A stretch of DNA of 64,000 nucleotides from the NCBI GenBank assembly GCA_019918135.1, contig WBZZ01000075.1, positions 1-64,000 of the forward strand. The letters are read 5' to 3'. This document shows, one piece after another, positions 1 to 9,752 of the stretch. Made by a program: the position numbers and the translations under genes. This stretch comes from Paulinella micropora (Eukaryota; Cercozoa; Imbricatea; Euglyphida; Paulinellidae). The notes below the pieces were generated by a model. The model ran no database searches. It saw only the letters and a program-made list of their open reading frames with translations, and was not told the DNA's origin. The number at the start of each line of letters is the position of its first letter. Positions within the stretch are counted from its first letter, which is position 1.

Positions 1-183
1 CTGGAAGTCTGCACAGGCTTTTTTACACACCTGTCGCGACACCTGACTATCACATTTGTCGCACTTTTCACTTGGATTTTGTTCTTGTCCCTGAGTCTTT
101 TCGGGCTTTGTCTTCTCTGCCATTGGCGAACCCTTATGCTTGCCACATTTGTCGCAAGGCTTAGACCGCCAAAACCTAGACAT
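1..183 (-). CDS. Partial Cys-rich (zinc-binding?) protein, N-terminal 61 aa
   Basis: An ATG-initiated reading frame on the minus strand runs off the left edge, so only the N-terminus is seen. It starts MSRFWRSKPCDKCGKHKG and carries two CDKC motifs plus a CKKAC motif, separated by a Lys/Gln/Glu-rich linker. Spaced CxxC pairs of this kind usually bind zinc. I do not recognise the family. The ATG is the first in frame and lies just after an AT-rich upstream stretch (184-240). Confidence 0.45.
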   Translation of the reverse strand, partial: MSRFWRSKPCDKCGKHKGSPMAEKTKPEKTQGQEQNPSEKCDKCDSQVSRQVCKKACADFQ

Positions 184-450
184 AACTGTCTTTATTTTGG
201 CAAATATTTAGTTTATATATATTTGTGTGTATTTTTGTCTGTTGGAAGGATAAGGTAGAGAGAGAGAAGAGCGAGGGGGGGGGGCGGTAAGAAAGCACCC
301 CCCCCCCCCCTGAAGTGAAGTGTGGCCCGTCCCACCCCATTCAAATTATTTCCGCCTTTTATTCATGATCTCAGGGTTCGCTCAATTTAGAAAAGCTGCT
401 GTAGCCGGGGCCGGCAAAGCGAAGCAAGCGCGGTAGTGATTTTCTTAAAT
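184..450. other. Intergenic, homopolymer-containing
   Basis: AT-rich leader, a GA-rich stretch, then a G run at about 276-285 and a C run at about 297-310. I see no gene. Confidence 0.6.
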
Positions 451-2874
451 TTAGGCCCCCAATGTTGATGTTGGGTTGCACACGGCGTCCTCCAGCCGTT
501 GCCAGGCCGAGCCGAGCAGCGCCTCCCAGGCCGAATCGTGGTAGTCTCGTGCCAGAACGGAGGCCACGCCCTCTTCAAGCTCGACGCATAAGCCAGCCAG
601 GTTTTCTGGGCCTATCCTCCGCTCTAAAACAAAGCCGTGCAAAGCGGCACGGTCTTCTTCATCTTCATCGACCCGGCGCAGGAGTAGCAGCGCCTGCGCC
701 AGCTTGGCCTTGGCTGCGACGCTGTCGAAGCCACGAACACGGTTTCGAGCGGAGGTTCTCATTTGTCCCAGCAAAAGTCCGGCGTAGTGCAGCATTGCGA
801 GGCGCTGCGGTTCGCGGTCGAACCACAGCCGCGCGTAAGGCCACACGTGCAGCGGAGTCTCGTATTCGCTCGGGTTCTGTTCAAACCAGCGCCAAGGTGT
901 CTGAACATTACAAAAGTCTACTGTATCTGGCACGCAGTAGCCAAGCAGAAAAAACCAGGCTTCGGCAGATAAACGGGGGAGAGCGTCGCGTCGCCTGCCA
1001 AACCGGGTTCGCAGATAGTGGGCCAGCTCGCAGGCGTCGTTTTTGTCCAGGCAAACCTTGTAGTCCTTCAAGGAGTAGGCGATCTCTCCGCGTGGCGACT
1101 TGAACACGCGCAGAAGATCGTACCTGCCTTGCAGGCCCGACCTTGGCGTTCGGGCGATGAGTGCCTCTACCGTCAGGCGCGGGCTGGGCTTCTCGTTGTG
1201 GCTCAGCACAAAGAAGCGGGCCAGCCGAAGCGGGACAGCCAGCGAGCATAGCCCGCGCCAAACTACGTCCTGTAATTCGAGCATGCCGTGCAAGTCGTGC
1301 CAGTAATATCGGAAATATTCTTTCAAGTCGACGGAACTAAAGGTGAGGTCGGCGACGCGTGCAGACGTGAGTGTCTGAAACAGGCGCTGGTACGCGCAAA
1401 TCCAGGCCCTGAGGCGTGCGCTTTCTTGCTCGGCCCTGGGACCGTGCGGATCCAATCTGCCTTCGTAGGTAAAATATGACATGGGCCGGCCCAGCAAGAG
1501 CGTCAGCTTTGTGAGCCCTGCTAACGCGGTGCAGCAGTGCCGAAAGAAGGTAAGGCCGGGGTTCCCGCTTTGGACGCGACCGCCCGCCACGCAAGGCCCC
1601 CTGTCTAGTATCGAGATAGCCACTGGACGCAGCAACCGCAACGCGGCCAAGTCATCTTCACGGGGCTCGGCGCGGGTGTGTAGATTGAACAAACTCAACC
1701 GGAGGAACGCGGGCGCAGGGCCCCCTTGGGGGCACAGGAGCTGGTGCAGCCGGCCCAGGAGGCCTGGCTGCCAGAAGCAGTTGTTATCGTGCCCGAGGTA
1801 CTCGTCCATGCCCTCTTCACGCGTAGACACACCGAGCTCGTAGGTTTGCAGGGCGGGCGTGCAGGCGGTGTGGAGGCCCACGAACTCGTGGCCAAGGCCC
1901 TCGCAGAACTGGGCCAGCGCTTCCGGGGGCGCGGCACTATCCGTCAACACCGTCCTGAGGCGTGGCCAAACTACGCCACGCGGTCCGAAGGGCAACACAA
2001 GTGCATCTGACAGGCCCCAAAAGGGTTTTACCTTGTAGTCAATTGATATTTTGATTTCTTCAAGCGTGGGCGCTAGGGACTCAAAGGCTGCACCCCACAG
2101 CTTGGGGTTGGTGCAATTAGACAGGACGAGCCGCCGGAGGGGCGGCGCTGTTCGTGGCGGCGCCCACAGCCCGGCTAGCCCTTGCTCACCAAAGTAACAA
2201 CCCTGGAGGTGCAGCTCCTGCACCTGTGGCAAAAGCCCGCTCAACCTTGCCAGCGTTTGTTTTATATGAGAGTCACGTTCCCACACATGACGGCCGGATT
2301 CCTGTGAGTTCAGCACCAGCACTCGTAGTGGCGCGGCGACGGCCTGCTGTAGCCAGGCGCCCAGCAGCTGAGCAGCGGCTTGCATCCAACACGTTACTTC
2401 TAATTTCGTCACATTTGGGTACCAAGACAGCGCCCGCTGCAACCACTGGAGTCTATTGGCAGACAGTGACAGCCCCGAGTAGTCGAGGTTGGAAATGCCT
2501 TTCTCTGTAGCTCGCGACATGGGCAGATACTCCAACCTCAGTGATGTGTTGAGCTGCGGCAGACACTCCTCGGGCGGCAGACACTCCTCGGGCGGCAGCC
2601 CAGCCGGGGGATGCCAAGCGGGGGGTTCCTCTTTGCTAGAAAGGGCTCGCTTCAGCCAGAGTTGTGGGCGCACATAAGCAGCTGCTCGCCGGTGCCAGTA
2701 CCGGGAGGTCAGGCACAGAGCTAACCAGCCCTGCGTGCAGAGCAGGTATGCGCCGTGGGAAAAAAAGACCTCTTCCCACGCTTCCAAGCCGCGCCGGGTC
2801 CAAGCCTCTTCCGTACAGGCTCGCTTAGACGGTTGCAACGACTTGGCTTGGCGCGCACGCTGGGCGCAGATCAT
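451..2874 (-). CDS. Large F-box/LRR-like protein (807 aa)
   Basis: Long uninterrupted frame from an ATG at 2874. Residues about 30-75 (EVFFSHGAYLLCTQGWLALC and following) have the helical, Leu/Trp-rich pattern of a degenerate F-box. Leucine-rich segments follow, such as VQELHLQGCYFGEQGLAGL and LRRLVLSNCTNPKLWGAAF, and the C-terminal half is Leu/Arg/Glu-rich without a clear domain. F-box/LRR proteins usually act as substrate receptors of SCF ubiquitin ligases: the F-box binds Skp1 and the LRRs bind the target. That role here is inferred. It is the longest intact accessory ORF in the window and one of several F-box/LRR loci (23853, 35182, 43245, 44299). Confidence 0.75.
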   Translation of the reverse strand: MICAQRARQAKSLQPSKRACTEEAWTRRGLEAWEEVFFSHGAYLLCTQGWLALCLTSRYWHRRAAAYVRPQLWLKRALSSKEEPPAWHPPAGLPPEECLPPEECLPQLNTSLRLEYLPMSRATEKGISNLDYSGLSLSANRLQWLQRALSWYPNVTKLEVTCWMQAAAQLLGAWLQQAVAAPLRVLVLNSQESGRHVWERDSHIKQTLARLSGLLPQVQELHLQGCYFGEQGLAGLWAPPRTAPPLRRLVLSNCTNPKLWGAAFESLAPTLEEIKISIDYKVKPFWGLSDALVLPFGPRGVVWPRLRTVLTDSAAPPEALAQFCEGLGHEFVGLHTACTPALQTYELGVSTREEGMDEYLGHDNNCFWQPGLLGRLHQLLCPQGGPAPAFLRLSLFNLHTRAEPREDDLAALRLLRPVAISILDRGPCVAGGRVQSGNPGLTFFRHCCTALAGLTKLTLLLGRPMSYFTYEGRLDPHGPRAEQESARLRAWICAYQRLFQTLTSARVADLTFSSVDLKEYFRYYWHDLHGMLELQDVVWRGLCSLAVPLRLARFFVLSHNEKPSPRLTVEALIARTPRSGLQGRYDLLRVFKSPRGEIAYSLKDYKVCLDKNDACELAHYLRTRFGRRRDALPRLSAEAWFFLLGYCVPDTVDFCNVQTPWRWFEQNPSEYETPLHVWPYARLWFDREPQRLAMLHYAGLLLGQMRTSARNRVRGFDSVAAKAKLAQALLLLRRVDEDEEDRAALHGFVLERRIGPENLAGLCVELEEGVASVLARDYHDSAWEALLGSAWQRLEDAVCNPTSTLGA

Positions 2875-3235
2875 ATGTACGTGCTAGTGTAAGAAAAGAT
2901 ATTAGGACAAACAAGATAGAGAGAGAGAGAGGGGAGGAAGAGAAGCCAGAAATTAAAAAAAGGGTTGCAGGCACCCCCCCTCGCCCCACCTCTCTGTGCG
3001 AGGGCGGGGGGCCTCGCTTCCACAGACCTCTCCCCTCCCCCCCCCTTCCTTTCCCCTTCTTTTCCTTTGAACATCGCGAAGGTCAAAGGCTTTGCCACAA
3101 ACAAAACGTATTGGATGCGCACCGAAAAAGTACGGAATACGAATTTAGTTAAAAAAGACTTAAACCGACCCTTGCCTTAGCAGGAGGGCACACCATTGCT
3201 GTACTGTGCGCGTCGTCAACAGATTGTGCATGCAT
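2875..3235. other. Intergenic with pyrimidine and G/C runs
   Basis: A GA-rich run (2922-2940), C-rich tracts at about 2971-3053, then an AT-rich 3' region. No supported gene. It separates two minus-strand genes, so it holds the promoter of the downstream locus on that strand and the leader of the 807-aa gene. Confidence 0.5.
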
Positions 3236-4723
3236 TTAGTTTCTACGAATACACAGTTGTCCCAGATCATTTTGTTTTTGTACTGCAAGCAACCTTTGGC
3301 GCCCCAGCTCTGTCATTTGCAAGTGCTCTAAGGCAAATTGAACCGCGGGTACTAGCGTACTTGCGTTTGCCTTGGATTCTGCTAGCACCAAGGTATGCCA
3401 ACACTTAGGCTTTTCTTTTTTACAAGATGGCCCGTTGGCCATAACTGCAATGTATAATGCAGTGCTGATGACTGTTTTGTCCGACGGCAATGTGTCGATT
3501 GTCGCAGAATCGGCGTTGGGGTACATGGGAGCGTCGAATAAACGAACATCCGCCCGGTTCTGATATGGATACACTAGCACATACGAGGGCTTCCAATGAC
3601 GAAAGAAAAACCAATAATGGCCTGTAGCTACAATCCTAGAGAGTAGTTCTGCGTAATGTTCTACGACTTCGCGTAGACCATACCATGCCATACGCGCTAG
3701 CTCTGTATATAGAATATCTGTTAGGACCTCGTAGTGGTCCGCAGGTGCCATCCAACAGAACAAGTGTGTGTCTGCTTCTCTCTGCATACGCGTTTGTGTA
3801 TTAGCTTTAGCCCCAATCTCGGTAGCCGCTGCTTGAAAAATTGCGTGCACCTCAGTCGGAAAGTCATTTTTCCCTTCCAGCTTTGAGACTATTTGTGGCA
3901 GATCTTGTACACCCCTGCGAATATCAGCGGTCAGCACCTCACTGCTCGTACTTTCGCAGGAGCCTATCTGTTCCTCGTACATGAGCTGACACCACTTTGT
4001 GCAATCCGCTGCTGTCGTTTGGGTTATGGTGGTGAAACCAAAGCAGACGAGATTACTTCGGTCTGTCTCCCAGAAGCCTAAGCCTTTCTCTATTACCTGA
4101 TAGTGCGATTTGCCTTGCAGCACATGTTGCAGAACCTGTCGTAGGAATGCAACCAGGTCAAACATATCGATGACTTGATGCGTACCCAATAATGCCAACG
4201 ACGCATTATTCAGTAATTCTCTCCATTTGGAATCAGCACAACTCTGACACTGGAATAAGTCCTTCAGCAGGAGGCAGTACTTTTCCGCTGCAAGAGATGG
4301 ATTGCTCCGAAATGTATAATCATGGATTTGCTCAAACTGTAGGGGAGTCATATGCAGTGGTGGCATTTTGTGACTCCCAGTCACTGGTAAGATTGCCTTG
4401 CTGTAGTGTGTCAGCGTTGAAATAAAGGTAGCCACCGATTTCCTGGTAAATCTCAGTCTAGCTAGTAATGCTATAGCTTCGCACAACAGATCCTTCTCCC
4501 TTTTCTGTGCGATATTGGCAGCGCGACGTAAGTGGTGGCGAAGCACTCTTAAACCTTGCGAGCGCGCCACTGAGGATAGCCAATCGTAGCCATTTGCCAG
4601 CGCTGTCAGGAATAACCCAGTACACAGCAAATCGATCGAGTGCTGACTCCATGCAAGAGTGTACAGCAAATCGCCTAGTATCAGGGCGCAGTTCCACGAC
4701 TGCGTGGTTGTTACAGCCCTCAT
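3236..4723 (-). CDS. Unknown 495-aa protein downstream of, and overlapping, a kinase-like ORF
   Basis: Minus-strand frame from an ATG at 4723. The N-terminal 80 residues are hydrophobic and Leu-rich (LILGDLLYTLAWSQHSIDLL). The middle holds Cys pairs (CQSCADSKW), and a CKKEKPKCW motif is near the end. It overlaps the kinase-like ORF 4458-5516 in another frame, and its start would suit the C-lobe of that kinase-like protein. The two ORFs may therefore be parts of one locus that no longer reads as a single frame, or genuinely overlapping genes. No family recognised. Confidence 0.55.
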   Translation of the reverse strand: MRAVTTTQSWNCALILGDLLYTLAWSQHSIDLLCTGLFLTALANGYDWLSSVARSQGLRVLRHHLRRAANIAQKREKDLLCEAIALLARLRFTRKSVATFISTLTHYSKAILPVTGSHKMPPLHMTPLQFEQIHDYTFRSNPSLAAEKYCLLLKDLFQCQSCADSKWRELLNNASLALLGTHQVIDMFDLVAFLRQVLQHVLQGKSHYQVIEKGLGFWETDRSNLVCFGFTTITQTTAADCTKWCQLMYEEQIGSCESTSSEVLTADIRRGVQDLPQIVSKLEGKNDFPTEVHAIFQAAATEIGAKANTQTRMQREADTHLFCWMAPADHYEVLTDILYTELARMAWYGLREVVEHYAELLSRIVATGHYWFFFRHWKPSYVLVYPYQNRADVRLFDAPMYPNADSATIDTLPSDKTVISTALYIAVMANGPSCKKEKPKCWHTLVLAESKANASTLVPAVQFALEHLQMTELGRQRLLAVQKQNDLGQLCIRRN

Positions 4724-5516
4724 TCAGATCCGCATCGCCAATCGTAACCAGTAGCGTTTTCGACCCTTGGCCTTTGTGCACAAGAAAGTTTTGTGGCTTC
4801 AGATCTATTAGTACGGAATCAGTAGCCAAATTACCTTCCCGTATTAATTCAAAGAAAAGTTTAGCATAAGTGTGGACCGCTTGCCGTGTTTTTTCCCAGG
4901 CTATGTAAGCCCTTGTTTCCACGGCGTCGTCTGGGGCTTTTCGTGGAGGGTAAGAGAGCCACGTGTGTAGATCTTCCAGTGCACGTTTGGCTTTGCTATA
5001 AAATAAATATAACTCATGCTTTTTGTATGGCATCGCCTTCTCTTGCGCAATCAAATTTTGTAGCGTCAGCGAGACTTTGTCGTACAGTCCGTTGCAATCA
5101 TTGCTCAGGTGATTTTTGCACTCCTTGGGTAAGTTACTGCCCTCCGTGCTTGCCGACAAGTTTTTAAGAAATGTCTCCAGTTTCACTCCTTCATCATACG
5201 TCACTACCTGATACTGCATTTCAGAACAGGCACCAATCCCTTGGAGGTACATTGATTGTGCCCACTCCTTTCGCGCATTAGGTGTTTCTTCGGTTTCAAA
5301 AATTTCAAAAGAAAAGCGTGCAACAAATTGATCATCTACTGCATCGATAAACACCATGTTGAATGTCCCCTGCCGTAACCATACGGCTTTCGTATCCATG
5401 TCGTCGTAGGTGCACATACATTTTGGGTGCTTTGTACACAGTTTTTGATGTATAGCCAACCTTGCCGGTAAGACGGACGACACGTATGTACGCAGCGAAT
5501 CTAGCAGCGTGGTCAT
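4458..5516 (-). CDS. Protein kinase-like protein (352 aa)
   Basis: ATG at 5516, preceded directly by a TATA-like AT run (5518-5535). The pattern LRQGTFNMVF (residues 48-57) resembles a glycine-loop segment. LIDLKPQNFLV (236-246) matches the catalytic loop DxKPxN with Asp238, and VTIGDADLN (257-265) stands in place of the DFG metal-binding motif. The N-lobe Lys is not obvious. A Ser/Thr kinase or pseudokinase role is inferred from these motifs. Two further kinase-like loci with the same degenerate style occur at 33379 and 62397, so this is a local family. The C-terminus overlaps the 495-aa ORF. Confidence 0.6.
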   Translation of the reverse strand: MTTLLDSLRTYVSSVLPARLAIHQKLCTKHPKCMCTYDDMDTKAVWLRQGTFNMVFIDAVDDQFVARFSFEIFETEETPNARKEWAQSMYLQGIGACSEMQYQVVTYDEGVKLETFLKNLSASTEGSNLPKECKNHLSNDCNGLYDKVSLTLQNLIAQEKAMPYKKHELYLFYSKAKRALEDLHTWLSYPPRKAPDDAVETRAYIAWEKTRQAVHTYAKLFFELIREGNLATDSVLIDLKPQNFLVHKGQGSKTLLVTIGDADLNEGCNNHAVVELRPDTRRFAVHSCMESALDRFAVYWVIPDSAGKWLRLAILSGALARFKSASPPLTSRCQYRTEKGEGSVVRSYSITS

Positions 5517-6105
5517 ATTTTATAATATATATACCTAGTAGTAGTAACTGAATTCAAATCTGTTTTTATACATGAGTTGTAGGGGAGAGTCGGGAAGAGA
5601 TAGAGAGGGAGGGGAAGGCGCCTCCCCCCCCCCCCCCCCGCCCCCGCCCTTCCCCTTGAATAAAGCATCAGTGTTCAAATTGTTTGCAAAAATCCCCTCG
5701 AGTACTGCCTTTTTCTGCCATATCACATGCACACTCAGAAGGGCAGAATGTCAGGGGGCAAGTGCATGTGACCGCGCCGCCCGGGCCAGTGAGGGGTGGG
5801 GGTTGTAAACCCCCCACCCTGATTTTTGTGGTGACGGGATTCCGTTTTTTGCACATAGGTTTACAAAAGCGTGATATGGTCGATAAAGGCAAAAACCAGC
5901 AAGTTTTCTCTTCACACTAGAAGCATGAATTCCTTGATCTCCCTAAGTACTGCCTTTTTCGACCATATCGTATAGCACTTAAAAAAGGCAGGGAGGGTCA
6001 GGGGGAAGTGCAGGCAACCGCGCCGCCCGGGCCACCTCTTGTCTTTTATTAAAAGAAATAGTAACTTGAAAGTCAAACGACTAAGCCTGCTCCAATGGGC
6101 CATAG
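5517..6105. repeat. Hairpin-repeat intergenic region with a duplicated unit
   Basis: Holds a GC-run tract (5622-5660) and a complete hairpin element: left arm 5872-5890 (TGATATGGTCGATAAAGGC) and right arm 5951-5969 (TGCCTTTTTCGACCATATC). A lone right arm lies at about 5707-5727. The stretch from the arm to CGCCGCCCGGGCCA is present twice as an imperfect direct repeat (about 5700-5795 and 5943-6033). No gene. Confidence 0.65.
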
Positions 6106-7056
6106 TTAGGGTAAGCCCACGCGCCGCCTTTTGTTTACCTTTGACTGAGAGCCTTGTCTGCCAGGGTTTTTTTGCAACTTGGAGTGGTAGGCCGGCAGTT
6201 TATATTCAAAACTTCCGCGTCTCGTCATCACCGACCGCAGCATTCCCCCAAGATGTACCGCCACGCAACGAGGTAGGACGCACATCAACGCGGGGCTAGA
6301 GCTAGCCTCCTGAGCTACGGGCACATGTACGTGCACACGTGTCCACATCTCGTTCCGCCACTTTGGGTTCCCGCACCTGTACAAGACCCGAAGAAGGAGG
6401 TCGCCGACTTCTGATTCTGACAAATTAAGTGGTAGGTAGACGCCCTTTTTCTCGATCTCGGCCTTTTTGCTCTCGTCGTGTCCAATGACATACACATCCG
6501 AATTCCAGGGTGGTCTGGTTCGTGCAGGTGGTTGCATTTGAGCTAAGGTCTTTTCCAGTGCTAATTCTCTCTCCATTTCACGTATTGAAACCTCCCTCAA
6601 TGTTACTTCATAATCGCTGGGAAGCGACAATTTAACGCAGCCGTATTGAGCAAAGTCAGCCAGCTTGCGGTGAAATTTATCAAGAGCCCGGTCTGGCTCT
6701 GCAAAAAAGAGCCGGCCGTTTTTTGCAGGGTACACGACTGAGGTGTAGCCCAAGAACCGGACTCTGTACGCGATTTGCAGCATAACGCGAACGGATTCGT
6801 CATCGTTCATTTGCACTGGCTTGTCCATATCCCGACTAGTGTAGTACGGAGCGCCAACATAAATCCAGCAATCTTCGTAGGCAAGCAGTGTCCAATCAGC
6901 AGTCTCGTCTTTGTGGGAACGGGTTTGGCACAGGTACAGCTTTTTTGCCGACGCCTTTCCCTCGCTGCCTTGTTGTTGGGCTGCTGCTAAAAGTTTTTCA
7001 TGTCGAGTAGGGCTGACCGGCTCGAGAATCACAAACGCAGAGTTTCTTCCGTTCAT
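6106..7056 (-). CDS. Unknown 316-aa protein
   Basis: ATG at 7056. The sequence is mixed polar with no signal peptide, a charged middle (REMERELALEKTLAQMQ) and a basic C-terminus (KVNKRRRVGLP) that could be a nuclear localisation signal. No family recognised. Short pieces of this gene recur at about 18405-18455 and 19585-19660, the second joining two segments that lie about 250 bp apart here, so the gene has been copied and shredded elsewhere in the window. Confidence 0.6.
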   Translation of the reverse strand: MNGRNSAFVILEPVSPTRHEKLLAAAQQQGSEGKASAKKLYLCQTRSHKDETADWTLLAYEDCWIYVGAPYYTSRDMDKPVQMNDDESVRVMLQIAYRVRFLGYTSVVYPAKNGRLFFAEPDRALDKFHRKLADFAQYGCVKLSLPSDYEVTLREVSIREMERELALEKTLAQMQPPARTRPPWNSDVYVIGHDESKKAEIEKKGVYLPLNLSESEVGDLLLRVLYRCGNPKWRNEMWTRVHVHVPVAQEASSSPALMCVLPRCVAVHLGGMLRSVMTRRGSFEYKLPAYHSKLQKNPGRQGSQSKVNKRRRVGLP

Positions 7057-7488
7057 CGATCCTTGTCTCTTCTTCTTTATGGCTCAGCCCTAGTGCGGCC
7101 ACCCCGCTCACTTGAGCAGGCCTTTGGGGTGTTAAGGGGGGGGGGGGGAGGGGAGGGGAGGGGAGGTGAGGGGAGCACCCCCCCCCCCTCCCATCATAAC
7201 CCCCCGCCAAAGCAAATGTACTCGAGGGAGAGAGACGGTAGGGGGAAGGGGGAAGCAGGGAGAAAGAGGGGGAATCAAAGCTGCCAAGACGTACAGTTGC
7301 CAGTGGTGCGCCCATACAGCACGGGCGCGACATGAACGCCAGTCGCAACATCCTCTTGAGACTGCTACAGCCCGTTGGCGCGGGCTGAAGGGGGTTCACC
7401 TCTCTAAGATTTCAATCCAATCCGAAATTAGCCAGACACATGTAATTTTAATAAAGATTTTTTGACAAAGCCGTGGCAAAGAATCCAC
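7057..7488. repeat. Intergenic: G/C homopolymers and short hairpin
   Basis: G runs (7136-7170) and C runs (7178-7200), then a perfect short hairpin CAGCCCGTTGGCGCGGGCTG (7368-7387). This hairpin recurs near 38181, 38548 and 47758. An AT-rich stretch with TTTTAATAAAG (about 7446-7460) follows and also recurs near 38878. Confidence 0.55.
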
Positions 7489-7773
7489 TCAAGCAATGTT
7501 TTGTTCGACAGTATGGGCAGGCTGCGTCGCCTGGCGCCTCAAGTACGCTTGCCAGTGAGCGCGCTGTGCCTGAGAGGTCACAAAGGTCTTTGCGCAGCAC
7601 CTTTGTTTGCAGTGATAGGGTTTCTCGCCGGTGTGCTGTCGCATATGACTCTCCCAATTAACTTTTTGAGTAAACTGCCAATCACAGAATTCGCATTCGT
7701 AGTCTTTGTGCGTGTCGTGGATTTTGAGATGTAAGCGCAGGCTGCCTCTGCGCCTCAACAGCTTGCCGCACAC
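7489..7773 (-). CDS. C2H2 zinc-finger segment
   Basis: Minus-strand frame open at its N-terminal end (no ATG) with two clear C2H2 fingers: YECEFCDWQFTQKVNWESHM followed by RQH and the canonical linker TGEKPY, then CKQRCCAKTF with HWQAYL. A finger-like CPVCGKLLRRR pattern begins the segment. C2H2 fingers bind nucleic acid. Together with 7917-8159 this forms a zinc-finger locus with finger-like signal also in the gap, and the locus as a whole looks broken, with about one or two breaks. Confidence 0.6.
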   Translation of the reverse strand: MCGKLLRRRGSLRLHLKIHDTHKDYECEFCDWQFTQKVNWESHMRQHTGEKPYHCKQRCCAKTFVTSQAQRAHWQAYLRRQATQPAHTVEQNIA

Positions 7774-7916
7774 GGGGCAGAGTACCCCGCCGCAGCAAGG
7801 CGTTGGCTCGTTGGTCGGCAGCGTCGGTTGTGCTTCAAGTGCATCGGCAGTACTATCGCCCGCCGGCGCCGCGCACCTGCGCGCCCGCCTCTCGGCGTGC
7901 CTAAGCGAATGGATTT

Positions 7917-8159
7917 CTAGGCTGCGCTTCCGTGCAAATCTGCGCGAACAGAGCGAACAAATGAATGGCTTGGTGTGGTGTTCAGGTGCAAACGCAGATT
8001 GTTCTTATTTTTGACAGTGAATCCACAGAACGGACAATCAAGCCCCACTAGGGCGCTGAAAGCTTTGCGGTGCTCGGCCACGTGTCTCTTCAAGTCTCTG
8101 TACGAGCTTTGCTGTTTAGGGCAGTACTGGCAGATCCAGATGGCGGCGGTCGCGGGCAT
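7917..8159 (-). CDS. C2H2 zinc-finger protein, N-terminal part (80 aa)
   Basis: ATG at 8159. Two fingers: WICQYCPKQQSSYRDLKRHV then AEH, and LDCPFCGFTVKNKNNLRLHL. A nearly identical copy of the first finger and its ATG sits at 18412-18558, showing that this 5' end has been duplicated. It is the start of the zinc-finger locus that continues toward 7489. Confidence 0.6.
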   Translation of the reverse strand: MPATAAIWICQYCPKQQSSYRDLKRHVAEHRKAFSALVGLDCPFCGFTVKNKNNLRLHLNTTPSHSFVRSVRADLHGSAA

Positions 8160-8423
8160 GTCGCAGGCAAGGAGAAAAAGGGAATGGCAGGGTGCTAGGG
8201 GGTCAAACGAAGAGAGGCTCCAAAAGGGCTTTTTTGTTCTCCCCCCCCCCTCCCCTCCCCCTCTTTCTGAACTTTTTTAAATTGCCGCTGGGGGGGGGGG
8301 CGCCCCCCTTTCTCTTATGGCTAGGGAGAAGGGGGGGGGTTACCCCCCCCCCCCTCCTGTTCCCTCCGCCCCTTTCCCGCTCTCTTTCTCCTTTTGTGTA
8401 AGACTTCTTTTCTTGATCCGCGC
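8160..8423. other. Intergenic with C and G homopolymers
   Basis: Runs of 8-12 C or G at about 8240, 8291, 8331 and 8344 in a pyrimidine-rich context. It separates divergent genes (zinc fingers left, coiled-coil right), so both promoters must lie here. No motif recognised. Confidence 0.5.
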
Positions 8424-9287
8424 ATGAGGTCCCAAATAACAGCCGTCAGGCCCGTGCTGAAGCGCCCCGCGCAGCTACAGTACCAGTTCAAGCACAATGA
8501 GAAGGGCCTGCTAGTAGGCCGGTACAAGCTCAAGACGCGCATCGCGTGGAAGCTCTGGCGGCGCGCCTGTGTTTCTTGCTACGCACAATACAAGGTCTTC
8601 CGGCGCGCGACCGAGGCTGCTTGCGAGCATCACGGCCCAACCGGGGCGGGGGAGCGCTGGGAGCCTAGCCGGGCCGAGCTGCAGTACCAGGCGCTGCTGC
8701 AGCTGCAGGCCTGGGCCGCGGGCGTTCGGCTGAGGAGCCAGAAAGCCGCGCTTAGGGCGGCGCACGCTCGTGCACAACAGAATAAGCACAAGGCCCAGGT
8801 ATACAGAGACTACTGCCAGGTTGCGAAGCACAAGTACGACGAGCTGCGGCAGGCGTGGCAGCAAGCACGCGAAGACTTCCAGCGCGAGCAGTCGTCGCGC
8901 TTGGCCATTGAGGCGTGTGCGTTAGATTTGCTGAAGCGCCAACAGGCAGGGCAAAGGTCTGTGGATTGGCACGAGCGGGCGAAGGCGGCCGAGGCAAAGT
9001 TAGCACAGGTCCAGCAGGAGTCGCAGCGGCTGCGGACCATTGCCGACGAAGCCGCCAGGCAGGTGCTACAGGATAAAGAGAGGATAGCGAGAGAACAGCA
9101 AGAACGCGAGAGTTGGCAGAGGAGAGCTCAGGCGGCGGAAGCCACGCTAGTGCAAGTGCAGCAGCTGCAGCAGCAGGTGTTGTTGCCCTTGTGGCACCTC
9201 TCCAAGAACTTGCCTGCCCCAGCGCCACCCTGCGTGCCTCGCATTCTTGGCGCCGTTGTGAGCAAGCCCAGCGAACCAGGAAAGTGA
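8424..9287 (+). CDS. Coiled-coil protein (287 aa)
   Basis: I start at the first ATG (8424); the open frame extends ten codons further up but without an ATG. The N-terminus is basic (MRSQITAVRPVLKRPAQLQY). Residues about 85-260 are Ala/Gln/Glu/Lys/Arg-rich with heptad spacing (AKAAEAKLAQVQQESQRLRT), which predicts a long coiled coil. The C-terminus is Pro-rich. Likely structural or a scaffold. No enzyme motif. The opposite strand also has a long open frame, a by-product of GC-rich codon use. Confidence 0.6.
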   Translation: MRSQITAVRPVLKRPAQLQYQFKHNEKGLLVGRYKLKTRIAWKLWRRACVSCYAQYKVFRRATEAACEHHGPTGAGERWEPSRAELQYQALLQLQAWAAGVRLRSQKAALRAAHARAQQNKHKAQVYRDYCQVAKHKYDELRQAWQQAREDFQREQSSRLAIEACALDLLKRQQAGQRSVDWHERAKAAEAKLAQVQQESQRLRTIADEAARQVLQDKERIAREQQERESWQRRAQAAEATLVQVQQLQQQVLLPLWHLSKNLPAPAPPCVPRILGAVVSKPSEPGK

Positions 9288-9752
9288 AAATAAGTCTTAA
9301 TCTTGGCACTGAGAACTATAAAGCAACAAATTTAACCTGGTCACTTCGTGACCCTGCGCGGAGCATGGCCCTGCCTTTGGCTCTATGGGCCCTGTCTCGA
9401 TCTGGATACTATGCGCCTGCGGTTTGTGCAAGAAGATAGTAAGTTTGTGCGAGCCAGACCATGGCTTCTTCGAGTCTTAACCAGGAGGGCAAGATGTAAA
9501 AAAAAAGGAAAAATATGAAAAATGGAAAAAAAACTTTTTTGGTAGCTTCTGCGCTCTCCTCCTTCTCCCTTGCCCTTCCCCTGTTCTTTGAGCCCCACGG
9601 GCTCAGGGGGCTCAGGGGGAACTATGCGCTCCAGTGACGGACGCACGGCTCATGATTATAATACCAAACAACCGTATTCTGACCTGGAGCAACAGAAAAC
9701 ACCACTGGCGGCGCTGGCGGGGAAGGTGCGACGAGTTTGAAGTTACGGTTAA
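9288..9752. repeat. Composite repeat module, reverse orientation
   Basis: Carries CTTAATCTTGGCACTGAGAA (9296-9315), the reverse form of a 3'-end-like repeat found many times in the window, and GAGCCCCACGGGCTCAGGGG (about 9590-9609), a hairpin of the composite module. No gene. Confidence 0.5.

Noticed and set aside
8752-9309. 185-aa minus-strand ORF opposite the coiled-coil gene
   Set aside because: Shadow frame of a GC-rich gene; low-complexity Ala/Arg composition.
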